NCBI GenBank assembly: GCA_020725585.1
Contig: DYES01000065.1
Span: 1 to 64,000, forward strand
Direction: 5' to 3'
Source of the DNA: Desulfovirgula sp.
Lineage (GTDB): Bacteria > Bacillota > Desulfotomaculia > Desulfotomaculales > Nap2-2B
DNA length: 64,000 nucleotides
Positions 34,008-45,757 of this stretch are shown here, one piece after another. The position numbers and the translations under genes are program-made. The first letter of the stretch is position 1. Each line of letters begins with the position of its first letter. The notes below the pieces were generated by a model that was not told the origin of the DNA, made no database searches, and saw only the letters and a list, made by a program, of their open reading frames with translations.

Positions 34008-36029
34008 TCAACGCACAATATTCCAGATTAAAGGTACAAGCAATAGGGCAACGATATTCACTACCTTAATCATCGGGTTGATGGCCGGACCTGCCGTGTC
34101 TTTGAGCGGGTCGCCGACGGTATCCCCGGTGACGGCTGCCGCGTGGGTGGGAGTGCCTTTTCCGCCATACATACCCTCTTCAATATACTTTTTCGCATTG
34201 TCCCAGGCGCCGCCGCCGGCGGTCTGGAAGATGGCCAGGAACAAGCCGCTGACAATGGCGCCCAGCAGCATTCCGCCCAGCCCGTCGCGGCCGAGAATCA
34301 GACCGAAGATAATCGGCGCCAGCACAGGGATTAAAGCCGGTAAGATCATTTCCTTAAGCGCCCTTCTGGTGACAATATCCACGCAACGCCCGTACTCCGG
34401 ACGTGCTTTGCCCTCCATCAAACCTTTAATTTCGCGGAATTGCCGGCGGACTTCGTTAACCACCTCATAGGCGGCTCTTCCTACCGCACCTATCGCCAGC
34501 GAGGAGAAGAGGAAAGGAAGCGCCGCGCCAACTAACAGTCCGGCCAGCACCCACGGGTTGTTAATAGAAAAGGTAAGCTGCTCAGCAGGTACGTAATCCC
34601 TCAGGTGGTAGGTATAATCGGCAAAAAGCACAATGGCGGCCAGGCCCGCCGAACCAATGGCATAACCCTTGGTGACCGCCTTGGTGGTGTTTCCGACGGC
34701 GTCTAGAGGATCGGTAATGTTCCGGATCTCTTCGGGCAGTTCGGCCATTTCCGCAATGCCGCCTGCGTTATCGGTAATCGGGCCGTAGGAGTCGATGGCC
34801 ACAATGATGCCCGTCATAGAAAGCATGGACATGGAGGCCACCGCAATGGCGTACAGTCCGCCGCCTCCTTCGCCGCCGCCCACTACATAGGAAATTAAGA
34901 TCCCGGCAATAATCACCAGCGCGGGCAGGACACCGGCTTCCATCGCGACCGAAAGGCCGGTGATGATATTGGTGGCGTGGCCCGACTGGGAGGCGTTGGC
35001 AATAGATTTCACCGGCCTAAAGGACTTTGACGTATAGTAATCGGTTATATAAACGATGGCCAGGGTGACGATAACGCCAATTAAGGCAGGTATAAAATAG
35101 AGGTTGGAGCCCATAATGGACGGAGTCACAAAATAAAAACCGATCAGCGCCAGAATAGCTGAAGCCCACAACCCCTTGTACAGGGCGCCCATGATATTTT
35201 GTCCGCCGCCCATGCGGACAAAAAAGCTCCCGATAATCGAAGCGATAATCGCTACCGCGCCCAGTAAAATGGGGTAAACCACGGCCAGCGGGTTATCCGG
35301 AAAAACGAGGTGACCTAACAACATGGCGCCAATGGCAGTAACGGCGTAAGTCTCAAACAGGTCGGCGGCCATGCCGGCGCAATCGCCCACGTTATCCCCC
35401 ACGTTGTCGGCGATCACCGCCGGGTTGCGCGGGTCATCTTCAGGAATTCCCGCTTCTACTTTACCTACCAGGTCGGCGCCCACGTCCGCGCTCTTTGTGT
35501 AGATGCCGCCGCCCAGACGGGCGAACACGCTGATCAGGCTGCCGCCAAAGCCCATACCCACTAAAGAAACTGGGTCTTTAAAAATAAGGTACAGGCCGGA
35601 AACACCCAGCAGGGCCAGGCTCACGCAAATCATTCCCGTTACCGCACCGCCTTTAAAAGCCACCTGCAGGGCATATCCGATGCCGCTCTTGGCCGCTTCA
35701 GCGACCCGGGTGTTGCCGCGGGTGGTCACATACATCCCTACGTAACCGCATAAAGCGGAAAAAACGGCGCCGATGATAAACCCGATCGCCGTCGTGGGTC
35801 CTAAACCTGCCCAGATGATAATAGCCACAATGATGCCGACGAGGGCCACCGTTTTATACTGACGGTTAAGATAGGCCATGGCGCCTTCTTGAATGGCGGC
35901 CGAAATTTCCTGCATCCGCGGCGAGCCGGCGGGACGGCTCAATACCCAGGAAATAAGATAGACGGCAAATAAGAGTCCGATTACGGAGGCAATAATACCT
36001 ATCCACGTAATGCTCGTAACCTGATCCAA
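34008..36029 (-). CDS. hppA: Membrane-bound proton-translocating pyrophosphatase
   Basis: [60 protein letters not shown] motif. Confidence 0.98.
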   Translation of the reverse strand: MDQVTSITWIGIIASVIGLLFAVYLISWVLSRPAGSPRMQEISAAIQEGAMAYLNRQYKTVALVGIIVAIIIWAGLGPTTAIGFIIGAVFSALCGYVGMYVTTRGNTRVAEAAKSGIGYALQVAFKGGAVTGMICVSLALLGVSGLYLIFKDPVSLVGMGFGGSLISVFARLGGGIYTKSADVGADLVGKVEAGIPEDDPRNPAVIADNVGDNVGDCAGMAADLFETYAVTAIGAMLLGHLVFPDNPLAVVYPILLGAVAIIASIIGSFFVRMGGGQNIMGALYKGLWASAILALIGFYFVTPSIMGSNLYFIPALIGVIVTLAIVYITDYYTSKSFRPVKSIANASQSGHATNIITGLSVAMEAGVLPALVIIAGILISYVVGGGEGGGGLYAIAVASMSMLSMTGIIVAIDSYGPITDNAGGIAEMAELPEEIRNITDPLDAVGNTTKAVTKGYAIGSAGLAAIVLFADYTYHLRDYVPAEQLTFSINNPWVLAGLLVGAALPFLFSSLAIGAVGRAAYEVVNEVRRQFREIKGLMEGKARPEYGRCVDIVTRRALKEMILPALIPVLAPIIFGLILGRDGLGGMLLGAIVSGLFLAIFQTAGGGAWDNAKKYIEEGMYGGKGTPTHAAAVTGDTVGDPLKDTAGPAINPMIKVVNIVALLLVPLIWNIVR

Positions 36030-36177
36030 GGTAATTTACCTGGCGGCCTCTTTAACCAGGCTTTCTCCACTCCCTTCCCATTTGGATTTGCCCAGAAAAA
36101 CAAGGGCACTATAATAGACGAGGCCTGATAACAACGAAAGCTTAAAAAGTTTACCTCCTCATCCCCTTTTGCCCTTC

Positions 36178-36405
36178 TTATTGCCAGAAGCCCAGAAGAA
36201 GGGCCGTTATACCAAACAAGACAGCTACCACCGTAGTCATCTTGCCCAGTAACTCGTCTAACCCCTTCTTTTTTCCAAATATTGCTTCGGCACCGCCGGC
36301 AATGGTCCCGGACAAGCCGGCGCTCCGGCCCGACTGCAAAAGGACGACGGCAATTAAAAATAGACTGAGCATAACGTGCAGGACGGTTACCAGGCTTTTC
36401 ACCAT
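36178..36405 (-). CDS. secG: Preprotein translocase subunit SecG
   Basis: 75 aa, two TM, LLQSGRSAGLSGTIAGGAEAIFGKKK. Confidence 0.93.
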   Translation of the reverse strand: MVKSLVTVLHVMLSLFLIAVVLLQSGRSAGLSGTIAGGAEAIFGKKKGLDELLGKMTTVVAVLFGITALLLGFWQ

Positions 36406-36475
36406 TCAATCACCCCCCATCCTCTCTCTTTCCCCCGACAATTATAACATGATGCACAAAAAATGACAAATCATA

Positions 36476-36832
36476 TTATAACTGTGCTACGTTCACTTCC
36501 CCGGCGTCCCCCCACAGGCGCTCTAAATTATAAAATTGCCTTTCTTCTTCCACAAAAATATGGATGACCAGATCGCCGTAATCCAAAAGCACCCACCGGC
36601 CTTCCCGGAAGCCTTCTATGCGCGGCTGAAAACCTCCCGCCCGCTTTCCAATTTCTTCAATAATTTCTCTGGCTACACCCTTTACATGGATAGGAGATCT
36701 TCCGGTGCAGATTAAAAAATAATCGGCAAGGATGGAAATTTTTCTGATGTCCAGGACTGTAATATCGTAAGCCTTTTTCTCTTCAGCGACCCGCATGGCA
36801 ATTTTTAACAATGCCTGTGGGTTCAATGCCAA
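36476..36832 (-). CDS. rsfS: Ribosome silencing factor RsfS
   Basis: DITVLDIRKISILADYFLICTGRSPIHVKGVAREI, WVLLDYGDLVIHIF. Confidence 0.95.
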   Translation of the reverse strand: MALNPQALLKIAMRVAEEKKAYDITVLDIRKISILADYFLICTGRSPIHVKGVAREIIEEIGKRAGGFQPRIEGFREGRWVLLDYGDLVIHIFVEEERQFYNLERLWGDAGEVNVAQL

Positions 36833-36915
36833 ATGTAATTCCCCCTGTAAAACTTATTTTTTTATACTATATTCTCCCTCCAGGTCATAGTTCCTCCTCA
36901 TTTCATGACCATTTT

Positions 36916-37170
36916 TTATTTTCCTTCTCTGGCTTTGGCTTCGCTGACGGTAATGATCCGCCCGCCCAGTTCTTTGCCGTTTAGTGCGGCGATAATCGCT
37001 TCCGCATCTTCGTCGGCCACTTCTACAAAACCGAATCCCCGGGATTTGCCGGTTTGCCGGTCCCGGATAATCCGGCTGTTGATTACCTCGCCGTATTGAG
37101 AAAAGGTTTCGGCGAGATCTTCCGCTCTAGTGGACCAGGGCAGGTTACCCACATATAATATACGCACCAT
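36916..37170 (-). CDS. RRM-type RNA-binding protein
   Basis: RNP2 ILYVGNLPW and RNP1 KSRGFGFVEV. Confidence 0.95.
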   Translation of the reverse strand: MVRILYVGNLPWSTRAEDLAETFSQYGEVINSRIIRDRQTGKSRGFGFVEVADEDAEAIIAALNGKELGGRIITVSEAKAREGK

Positions 37171-37302
37171 CTCTTCTCACCTCTTTTCTTTTTCATGGCC
37201 TGTTTTATTATTTGCTAAATGGCTGGGGGCAATGCAAATTCATAAATTATTTAAGGTGCTGTGTTTGCAGCCACAAAGCAAAAACTCTTTATAGGGATAA
37301 AC

Positions 37303-37914
37303 TCACGACTTCTTCTGGTACAACCCTTGTTCCACAATGTACTTTTCGACCGCTTCCGGCAATAAGTATTTGATGGGGCGTCCTGTCTGCACGCGCTCCC
37401 GGATGTCTGTGGAGGATATGGCTAGCGCGGGCACTTCCATGATGATAATGCGCTTTAGCTGCTCCTCGCCAATCCCGGGGAGCTTCGTTTTGAGCTTCCC
37501 CAGCCGGTAGCCGGGGCGCTTAGCAGCTATAAAGCAACACTGGGCAAGCAGCTCGTCAAAATGTTTCCAGCTTAAAATTTCCAGCACCGCATCCGCCCCG
37601 GTAATAAAAAAAAGATCGGCCAGGGGATAAATTTTCTTCATCTCCCTGACCGTATCAATCGTATACGACAAACCGGGTCTTTCAATTTCAATGGCCGAGA
37701 TGCTAAAAAAGGGGTTGCTTTGAATGGCCAGTTGAGTCATGGCCAGCCGGTGGGAGGCAGCGGAAATTTTCCTGGAAACCTTGTGGGGAGGATGTCCGGC
37801 AGGGATAAAAACCACCTTCGCCAGCCCAAACTGGTAACGGGCTTCCTCAGCCGCCACCAGATGCCCGTGATGAATGGGATCAAAAGTTCCGCCCATAATC
37901 CCGATCCTTTGCAT
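37303..37914 (-). CDS. nadD: Nicotinate-nucleotide adenylyltransferase
   Basis: [22 protein letters not shown]-terminal [28 protein letters not shown]. Confidence 0.96.
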   Translation of the reverse strand: MQRIGIMGGTFDPIHHGHLVAAEEARYQFGLAKVVFIPAGHPPHKVSRKISAASHRLAMTQLAIQSNPFFSISAIEIERPGLSYTIDTVREMKKIYPLADLFFITGADAVLEILSWKHFDELLAQCCFIAAKRPGYRLGKLKTKLPGIGEEQLKRIIIMEVPALAISSTDIRERVQTGRPIKYLLPEAVEKYIVEQGLYQKKS

Positions 37915-37984
37915 TAACCGATACTCCTTAAGAAAATAACATAAAAAGGCGCAGAGTTGAGGCCTGTAGACGTCTTTTCAGTCT

Positions 37985-39241
37985 TTATTGCCTGATCTGT
38001 CCGTCTCCAAAAACAATGTACTTATAAGTGGTCAGTTCTTTTAAACCCATGGGGCCGCGCGCGTGCAGCTTCTGTGTAGAGATCCCAATCTCCGCTCCAA
38101 AGCCGTACTGATAACCGTCCGTAAAACGGGTGGAGGCGTTGACATAAACCGCCGCCGCGTCGACCTGCTGCAGGAATTGTCTGGCCCGGCTGTAGTTTTG
38201 GGTTACGATCGCTTCCGAATGCTTCGTTCCGTAACGGTAGATATGTTCAATGGCTTCCTCCAAATTTTCTACTACTTTCACGGCCAGGATGAGGTCCAGA
38301 TATTCGGTGGCCCAGTCTTCTTCCGTCGCCGGGACGACCCATGGGGCGTACGCGCGCGTTTTGGCGCAGCCGCGAATCTGAACCCCTGCTTCTTTGAGCT
38401 TTTCCAGCAGCCCGGGGAAAAGCCTGCCGGCTACATTTTGATGAACCAGCAATGTTTCGACGGCGTTGCAAACCCCCGGACGCTGACACTTCGCGTTTAT
38501 CACGATCGCGACGGCCATTTCGGGGTCGGCGTCCTCGTCCACGTAAACGTGACAGTTGCCTACGCCCGTTTCAATTACCGGCACGGTGGCTTCCTGCACC
38601 ACCCTTTGGATAAGACCGGCCCCGCCGCGGGGAATCAGCACGTCCAGCAGGCCGCTTGCCTTTAACAAAGCGCCCACGGCAGCCCGGTCCGTGTTTTCGA
38701 TGAGCTGGATCGCTCCCGCAGGCACACCTGCTTCTGCAGCCGCCGCCGAAATAACGGAGGCGATTGCTTTGTTGGAATTGATGGCTTCCGAACCGCCCCG
38801 CAGAACGACCGCATTTCCGGCCTTTAAACAGAGCCCGGCGGCGTCCACCGTAACGTTGGGGCGAGCTTCGTAAATAATGCCGATCACTCCGAGAGGCACT
38901 CTCACCCGGCCGATTTGCAACCCGTTCGGCCTTGTCCACATGGACTCCACTTCGCCCACGGGATCGGGAAGAGCGGCCACTACCCGCAACCCTTCGGCCA
39001 TGTCTTCTATTCTCTGCGGGGTAAGCAGCAAACGGTCGAGCAGGGCTTTGGAGAGGCCCATTTCTTTTCCCGAACGGACGTCTTTTTCATTGGCCTCCAG
39101 AATGGCTTGCTGATTTTTAATCAGGCTCTCGGCCATCTGGAGAAGCGCGCGGTCTTTAATCTCCGTGGACAGATACGCCAGCCGCCGGGCGGCTTCTCTG
39201 GCACGGATCGCCTTTTCCTTGACTTCCTGTTCGTAAGACAA
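37985..39241 (-). CDS. proA: Glutamate-5-semialdehyde dehydrogenase
   Basis: GVIGIIYEARPNVTVDAAGLCLKAGNAVVLRGGSEA. Confidence 0.97.
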   Translation of the reverse strand: MSYEQEVKEKAIRAREAARRLAYLSTEIKDRALLQMAESLIKNQQAILEANEKDVRSGKEMGLSKALLDRLLLTPQRIEDMAEGLRVVAALPDPVGEVESMWTRPNGLQIGRVRVPLGVIGIIYEARPNVTVDAAGLCLKAGNAVVLRGGSEAINSNKAIASVISAAAAEAGVPAGAIQLIENTDRAAVGALLKASGLLDVLIPRGGAGLIQRVVQEATVPVIETGVGNCHVYVDEDADPEMAVAIVINAKCQRPGVCNAVETLLVHQNVAGRLFPGLLEKLKEAGVQIRGCAKTRAYAPWVVPATEEDWATEYLDLILAVKVVENLEEAIEHIYRYGTKHSEAIVTQNYSRARQFLQQVDAAAVYVNASTRFTDGYQYGFGAEIGISTQKLHARGPMGLKELTTYKYIVFGDGQIRQ

Positions 39242-39329
39242 CTATATCCTACCTCCTTTGAAAACATCCCAGGTACAAAGTTGCCCGGGCACTATCCCTC
39301 TTTTGTCTTTGCGCCTTTTCGCCTTAACC

Positions 39330-40424
39330 CTATATATTCAACACCATATTGTTCCGGTGGACGACCTCTTCGTAGCCTTTATGACCCAGCAACCTTTCTA
39401 TTTCTTTGGTCTTGGCCCCCTTGATCGCGTTTACTTCCGCGGCGGAAAAATTGGTTATCCCGCGGGCGATTTCATTGCCGTCGGGACCGTGTATACTCAC
39501 CGTGTTACCTATTTCAAAATCGCCTTCTACCTGCACTACGCCGGACGGCAAAAGGCTTTTTCCTTTATACAGCAAGGCCGCCGCGGCTCCCTCGTCCACG
39601 TAAATTTTCCCGTGCACGGTTGAGCTGTAGGCGATCCACCGCTTTTTATTCTCCAGCCTCTCCGAGGGCCAAAATACCGTTCCCAGCGGTTCCCCGCTGA
39701 CCACCCGGCGAACCACGTCTTTTTCGGCCGCGGAGGCCAGCACCATAATGATTCCGGAATGCATGGCGATCCTGGCCGCCTGAAGCTTCGTGATCATTCC
39801 GCCGGTGCCCAGCTTGTTTTTTGTGCCGGCAGCAATCTGTTCCAATTGCGGAGTGATTTCCTTAACCTCCGGGATCAGCCGGGCCGGGCCGGCAGAGGGG
39901 TCACCTTCATAAAACCCATCGATATCTGAAAGCATAATCAATAAATCGGCATCCACCAGGCCGCCAACCTGAGCGGCCAGGTTATCGTTGTCGCCCAGTT
40001 TGATTTCCTCCACCGCCACTGTGTCATTTTCGTTAATAATCGGCAGCACGCCTATGCGCAGCAATGTATACATGGTGTTGCGGGCATTTAAAAAACGCTT
40101 CCGGTCTGCGAAGTCCTCGCGCGTCAACAGTACCTGGCCTACCGGCACGTTGTACTCCGCGAAAAATTTTTCGTAGATGTGGATCAAAATACCCTGGCCC
40201 ACGGCGGCAGCCGCCTGTTTTTCCGGAATTGTTTTCGGACGCCGGGCATAACCCAGCCTGTTTAAGCCCACCCCAATCGCTCCGGAAGTAACCAGAAGCA
40301 TTTCTTTTCCTTGATTATGCAGGTCGGCCAGCTGGCGGACCAGGCTTTCCATTTGCGCCAGGTTCGGACGCCCAGTAGGATAAATCAGGGAGCTTGAACC
40401 GATTTTGACTACGATTCGTTTCAC
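39330..40424 (-). CDS. proB: Glutamate 5-kinase (with C-terminal PUA domain)
   Basis: VKRIVVKIGSSSL start (GTG), LLVTSGAIGVGLNRLG; PUA region at C-terminus. Confidence 0.94.
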   Translation of the reverse strand: MKRIVVKIGSSSLIYPTGRPNLAQMESLVRQLADLHNQGKEMLLVTSGAIGVGLNRLGYARRPKTIPEKQAAAAVGQGILIHIYEKFFAEYNVPVGQVLLTREDFADRKRFLNARNTMYTLLRIGVLPIINENDTVAVEEIKLGDNDNLAAQVGGLVDADLLIMLSDIDGFYEGDPSAGPARLIPEVKEITPQLEQIAAGTKNKLGTGGMITKLQAARIAMHSGIIMVLASAAEKDVVRRVVSGEPLGTVFWPSERLENKKRWIAYSSTVHGKIYVDEGAAAALLYKGKSLLPSGVVQVEGDFEIGNTVSIHGPDGNEIARGITNFSAAEVNAIKGAKTKEIERLLGHKGYEEVVHRNNMVLNI

Positions 40425-40498
40425 TGCGGAGAACTGTCTTTGCTCCAATTCCTGCCACTCCCTCGTTAGCTTAAAACCAGTATAAACAATAAACAGCT

Positions 40499-41791
<1,293 letters not shown>

Positions 41792-42343
41792 TCACCTGAC
41801 CGAAAAACAAAGCGTTATTGCCCCCGTACCGTTGCTTGCTTCAAATTTTGCCTGCCCCTGGCCGGAAGAAAAACGATCACGAACAGCCTCAAGCTGTTCC
41901 TTTATGAAATAGGGATCGCGGCAGAAAAAACTGATCACACAGACATAGTAACCGGGCTCTTCCCTTAAATTAACCTTTATTTCCCGATGCCTTATTGAAA
42001 GCGGACTTAAGGAAAAAATCGCCTGGGCCAGCGCCCATTCCAGGTAAGAGCTGATTTCCTCTCCGGAAAGAGCGCACTTGTCGAGATCTGTTTGCAAATC
42101 ATACTTTATCGTGATGCCTTTTTGCGCTGCCTCGTTTTGTGCGACTAAAAAAACCAGGGCCACTTCGGGCAGGTGCAGACGGGTAATTTTACTTTCCTCG
42201 GCAATTATTCCAACAACTTCCGCAATGTATTCTCTGGCCTCGGAAACTTTGTTTAACTGCAGGTAACCCAGAATTACCTGCAGGTGATTTAAAAAGTCAT
42301 GCCTTTGGGCCCGGACCACCCCTAGAACTGAGCTGGCCTGCAT
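41792..42343 (-). CDS. Spo0B-like sporulation phosphotransferase / sensor kinase SpoOB-type domain protein
   Basis: RAQRHDFLNHLQVILGYLQLNK with phosphoacceptor-His context; located between rpmA and obg as in Bacillus. Confidence 0.78.
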   Translation of the reverse strand: MQASSVLGVVRAQRHDFLNHLQVILGYLQLNKVSEAREYIAEVVGIIAEESKITRLHLPEVALVFLVAQNEAAQKGITIKYDLQTDLDKCALSGEEISSYLEWALAQAIFSLSPLSIRHREIKVNLREEPGYYVCVISFFCRDPYFIKEQLEAVRDRFSSGQGQAKFEASNGTGAITLCFSVR

Positions 42344-42385
42344 CTAAAATTCCCCTGCCCCAACGTAAACTTTTTAACGGTATAA

Positions 42386-42415
42386 AAAACCGGTCCCCCG
42401 GAAAGGACCGGTTTT
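42386..42415 (-). terminator. Rho-independent terminator downstream of rpmA
   Basis: AAAACCGGTCC...GGACCGGTTTTTTAT on minus strand, 11-bp stem. Confidence 0.85.
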
Positions 42416-42434
42416 GTGCGCTTATTGATATGTT

Positions 42435-42698
42435 TTACATCACGAGTACTGGCTCCACGTGAACCTGCTTTTTGTCGCGACCTTTCCGCTGAAAGCGAAC
42501 CACCCCGTCGACCAGGGCAAACAGGGTATCGTCACCGCCCCTGCCGACATTGCGGCCAGGATGGATTCTGGTTCCTCTCTGACGCACCAATATGCTGCCG
42601 GCAGTGACCATCTGGCCGTCCTGCCTCTTTACACCGAGCATTTTTGGCTGCGAATCCCTTCCGTTGCGGGAACTGCCCACTCCTTTTTTATGCGCCAT
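42435..42698 (-). CDS. rpmA: 50S ribosomal protein bL27
   Basis: [48 protein letters not shown]. Confidence 0.98.
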   Translation of the reverse strand: MAHKKGVGSSRNGRDSQPKMLGVKRQDGQMVTAGSILVRQRGTRIHPGRNVGRGGDDTLFALVDGVVRFQRKGRDKKQVHVEPVLVM

Positions 42699-42736
42699 TT
42701 ACCCTCACCTCCTGACTTATGAAACACCCCGAATGA

Positions 42737-43054
42737 TCAGGCGCCTGTTTCAATTTTTTCTACAACTACCTGCGTGAAAGGCTGCCGGTGGCCTTTTTTC
42801 CGACGGTAATTCTTTTTCGGCTTATACTTAAAGACGATAATTTTCTTGCCCCGCCCCTGGCGAACGGCCCTCAGCAATACTTTCGCGCCTTCCACAAACG
42901 GCGCCCCTACCTTAAAGTCCCCATCACTAACAATAGCCAGCACCCTGTCTAAAGTTACCGTTTCTCCCGGCTCCACCGGCAGCTTTTCCACGAAAAGAGC
43001 ATCCCCTTCACGCACCCGGTACTGTTTTCCACCCGTCTCGATAATGGCGTACAT
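42737..43054 (-). CDS. rplU: 50S ribosomal protein bL21
   Basis: [25 protein letters not shown]; track ORF N-terminal extension rejected. Confidence 0.97.
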   Translation of the reverse strand: MYAIIETGGKQYRVREGDALFVEKLPVEPGETVTLDRVLAIVSDGDFKVGAPFVEGAKVLLRAVRQGRGKKIIVFKYKPKKNYRRKKGHRQPFTQVVVEKIETGA

Positions 43055-43148
43055 AAAAATCAACCCCTTAATTCGCAGGACTCGCCCGGAGCAGGTAGGC
43101 AGCGCCTTTTTCAAAAACCCGTCCGGCGCGGTATGATTTATAAGTTTT

Positions 43149-43176
43149 ATTCTAACACATAGTATTGTTTTGTCAA
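43149..43176 (-). promoter_or_regulatory. sigmaA promoter of rplU-rpmA
   Basis: Minus strand TTGACA-N16-TAGAAT about 95 nt upstream of rplU. Confidence 0.65.
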
Positions 43177-43336
43177 GCGGAGTGACGGCGCCCACAAGTG
43201 CCGCCAGGCGGTCAACCGCGCCTCGGCGCCCGTGATCCTCATTTGAAACCAATTCAACGGCTCAAAAGCTGAACGAAAAATTAATTAAAAAATACTCTGC
43301 GCCTTTTTAACCTGTCGGCTTTGAACCTTAAATCGT

Positions 43337-45016
43337 TCACTTCACCAGCCTGGCACGCGCGTAGGTGCGGTAGACTTTGTCCACCTCCACCGGGACCGTT
43401 TCGCCGACTAGCGCGCCCGCCCCCTCGATGTCCAGAACAAAGCCGTTGATGCGGGCGATGCCGTCCTCCGCCTTGGAAACGTGGGGTTCTTCAATTTTCA
43501 CTTCCAAAAGCTGGCCGGGGTGCACGGGAAGGGACTGGGCCTTGATCTCCGCCCGGTCGTACAAAGGCCGAATGGAAACCGATTCGATGTGCTGCGTCTG
43601 GGAGCCGCGGATGTATATATTTTTGCCCGTGTGCCTTTCCAGATCGCGCAGATGGGTGCCCCCGCTCCCGATCAGACGCGCCGCCACGTGGGGATGGGCC
43701 TCTACCAAAATGGTGTCGGCGGCAGTGCGGCGCGCCAGATCGTAAATGTGATTTTTAATGTGAATGCCCACCGTTTCTTCGGAAAGGACCTTTCCCCGTC
43801 CCTCACAGTACGGGCAAGGCTTCTGCAATACCTCCGCCAGGCTGGGGCGGACCTTTTTCCTGGTCAGCTCTAACAGGCCCAATTGCGTAATGCCCAGGAT
43901 ATTGGTCTTGGTTTTGTCTTTTTTCAGTTCTGCTTCCAGAGCCTCTAGCACCCGCCGGCGGTTCTCTTCCCTTTGCATATCAATAAAATCAACAATAATG
44001 ATCCCGCCGATATTGCGGAGCCTGATCTGACGGGCAATCTCCACCGCCGCTTCCAGATTTGTTTTCAGCACCGTATCTTCCAGATCCGTCGTGCCCACAA
44101 ATTTACCCGTATTTACGTCGACGGCAGTGAGGGCCTCCGTCTGGTCGATAACGATGTACCCTCCGGATCTCAACCAGACTTTCCGCTTTAAAGCCTTCTC
44201 GATCTCCTGGTCGATGCCGTAATCCTTAAAAATATTGTTGCGCATCTCCAAAATTACTTTGGGGCGCAGACGCGGGCTGATAATTTCCAGAATATCCATA
44301 ATTTTTTCGTATTCAAAACGCGAATCAACGATCAGGCGGTCAAAGTCTTCTGTGAAGAGATCTCTTAAAATACGCTGGCTCAGTTCCAGGTCCCGGTGAA
44401 TTAAACTGGGCGCGGAACTGTTTTTGGCCCGGGAGAGGATTTTTTTCCAAAGTTGGGTGAGGATATTGACATCCTGCTGCAAATCCCCTTCTTCCACCCC
44501 TTCGGCCACCGTCCGCACAATCAAGCCCATTTTTTCCGGTTTTACGCGCCCAGCCAGGGTCTTTAGCCTTTCTCTCTCTTTTTCCGAGCCGATGCGCCGG
44601 GAAACCCCTATATATTCCATCGTGGGCATTAACACCAGGTAACGCCCGGGCAAAGTTACGTGCGTGGTGACCCGCGGACCTTTGCTGCCCAGGGGCGCCT
44701 TAACCACCTGGACGATGATTTCCTGACCGCGTTTTAATAGCGAGGAAATATTTGTTGGGAAGTCTCTGCCGTTACCGTTCCACGTGCGCGGGGGCAGCGC
44801 ATCCTCGACGTATAAAAAAGCGTTCTTTTCCAGGCCGATATCCACAAAGGCGGCCTGCATCCCCGGCAGAACGTTCTCCACCCGCCCTTTAAAGATGTTG
44901 CCGACCAGCTTTTGGGCAAGGGACCGCTCAATATATACCTCTACCACCACGTCATCCTCTAAAACGGCAACTTTTGTTTCCTCTTCTCCGGCATGAAGAA
45001 CAATTTCTTTAAACAC
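43337..45016 (-). CDS. rng: Ribonuclease G (Rne/Rng family)
   Basis: S1-like N-terminus GNIFKGRVENVLPGMQAAFVDIGLEKNAFLYVEDA; VDVNTGKFVG; CPYCEGRG zinc link. Confidence 0.96.
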   Translation of the reverse strand: MFKEIVLHAGEEETKVAVLEDDVVVEVYIERSLAQKLVGNIFKGRVENVLPGMQAAFVDIGLEKNAFLYVEDALPPRTWNGNGRDFPTNISSLLKRGQEIIVQVVKAPLGSKGPRVTTHVTLPGRYLVLMPTMEYIGVSRRIGSEKERERLKTLAGRVKPEKMGLIVRTVAEGVEEGDLQQDVNILTQLWKKILSRAKNSSAPSLIHRDLELSQRILRDLFTEDFDRLIVDSRFEYEKIMDILEIISPRLRPKVILEMRNNIFKDYGIDQEIEKALKRKVWLRSGGYIVIDQTEALTAVDVNTGKFVGTTDLEDTVLKTNLEAAVEIARQIRLRNIGGIIIVDFIDMQREENRRRVLEALEAELKKDKTKTNILGITQLGLLELTRKKVRPSLAEVLQKPCPYCEGRGKVLSEETVGIHIKNHIYDLARRTAADTILVEAHPHVAARLIGSGGTHLRDLERHTGKNIYIRGSQTQHIESVSIRPLYDRAEIKAQSLPVHPGQLLEVKIEEPHVSKAEDGIARINGFVLDIEGAGALVGETVPVEVDKVYRTYARARLVK

Positions 45017-45019
45017 TTT

Positions 45020-45757
45020 CTACTCCTCCGTCGCAGTCCTCCCGCTTTCCCTGGAGTCGGAGCTTTTTTCAAAAAATAATCCCGTCCGTTTAATCCTGCA
45101 TGTCTGCAAAAGCACAGGAAGCCCGCATTTTTCCAAAAGACCCCGGCAGACCTCCTCCGGGCGCACGTTGCCGCTGCTGCCCGCCTGCAACTCCATTTCC
45201 AAGACCACTTTTTTTTGCTCCACCTTGCCTTGCAAACGATATATTCCCGGACGGATATCCTTGGTCTTTTGCCGGTCTTTTTTCTTTGTGGCTGCTTCCA
45301 CTGCAGAAAGGGCCAGAAAAGAATCAAGACAACCTTGCAATGCGCTGTTTGTCAGCGGACCGGAAAGTTCCATTTCCACTTCGTAACGGGCTTTTTTCAG
45401 GGTCGCCATCAATGAAGGTGCGCGATCACTAACCGGCCGGGCCTCTTTAACCCGAATACCCTCCGGAAAAACCATGTTTAAACGAGAAATTATTTCTTTT
45501 GGAGAAATATTTTTCTCCAATTCGATATCTAAATATTCCTGCTCCCCTGCCACCCCCACCGGCAGCGGGGCGGCAAAGCTAAACCGGGGGTGGGGATTAA
45601 AACCCTGGGAAAAAGCTAACGGCAGCCTCGCCCGGCGCAAGGCGCGCTCCGTGGTGCGCACAAGGTCCAGGTGCGACAAAAACCTGGCCGGCCCCTCCTT
45701 GCTAAACTGCACCCTGTAGCGGGGCAACCTCTTTCCCTCCCGAAAGCTCCGGAGCAA
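45020..45757 (-). CDS. TIGR03936-like radical SAM-associated protein (DUF2344)
   Basis: YRVQFSKEGPARFLSHLDLVRTTERALRRARLPLAFSQGFNPHPRFSFA. Confidence 0.9.
   Translation of the reverse strand: MLRSFREGKRLPRYRVQFSKEGPARFLSHLDLVRTTERALRRARLPLAFSQGFNPHPRFSFAAPLPVGVAGEQEYLDIELEKNISPKEIISRLNMVFPEGIRVKEARPVSDRAPSLMATLKKARYEVEMELSGPLTNSALQGCLDSFLALSAVEAATKKKDRQKTKDIRPGIYRLQGKVEQKKVVLEMELQAGSSGNVRPEEVCRGLLEKCGLPVLLQTCRIKRTGLFFEKSSDSRESGRTATEE

Noticed and set aside
35999-36409. 136-aa ORF overlapping secG
   Set aside because: Overlaps secG, which has clear family sequence; no protein-like features.
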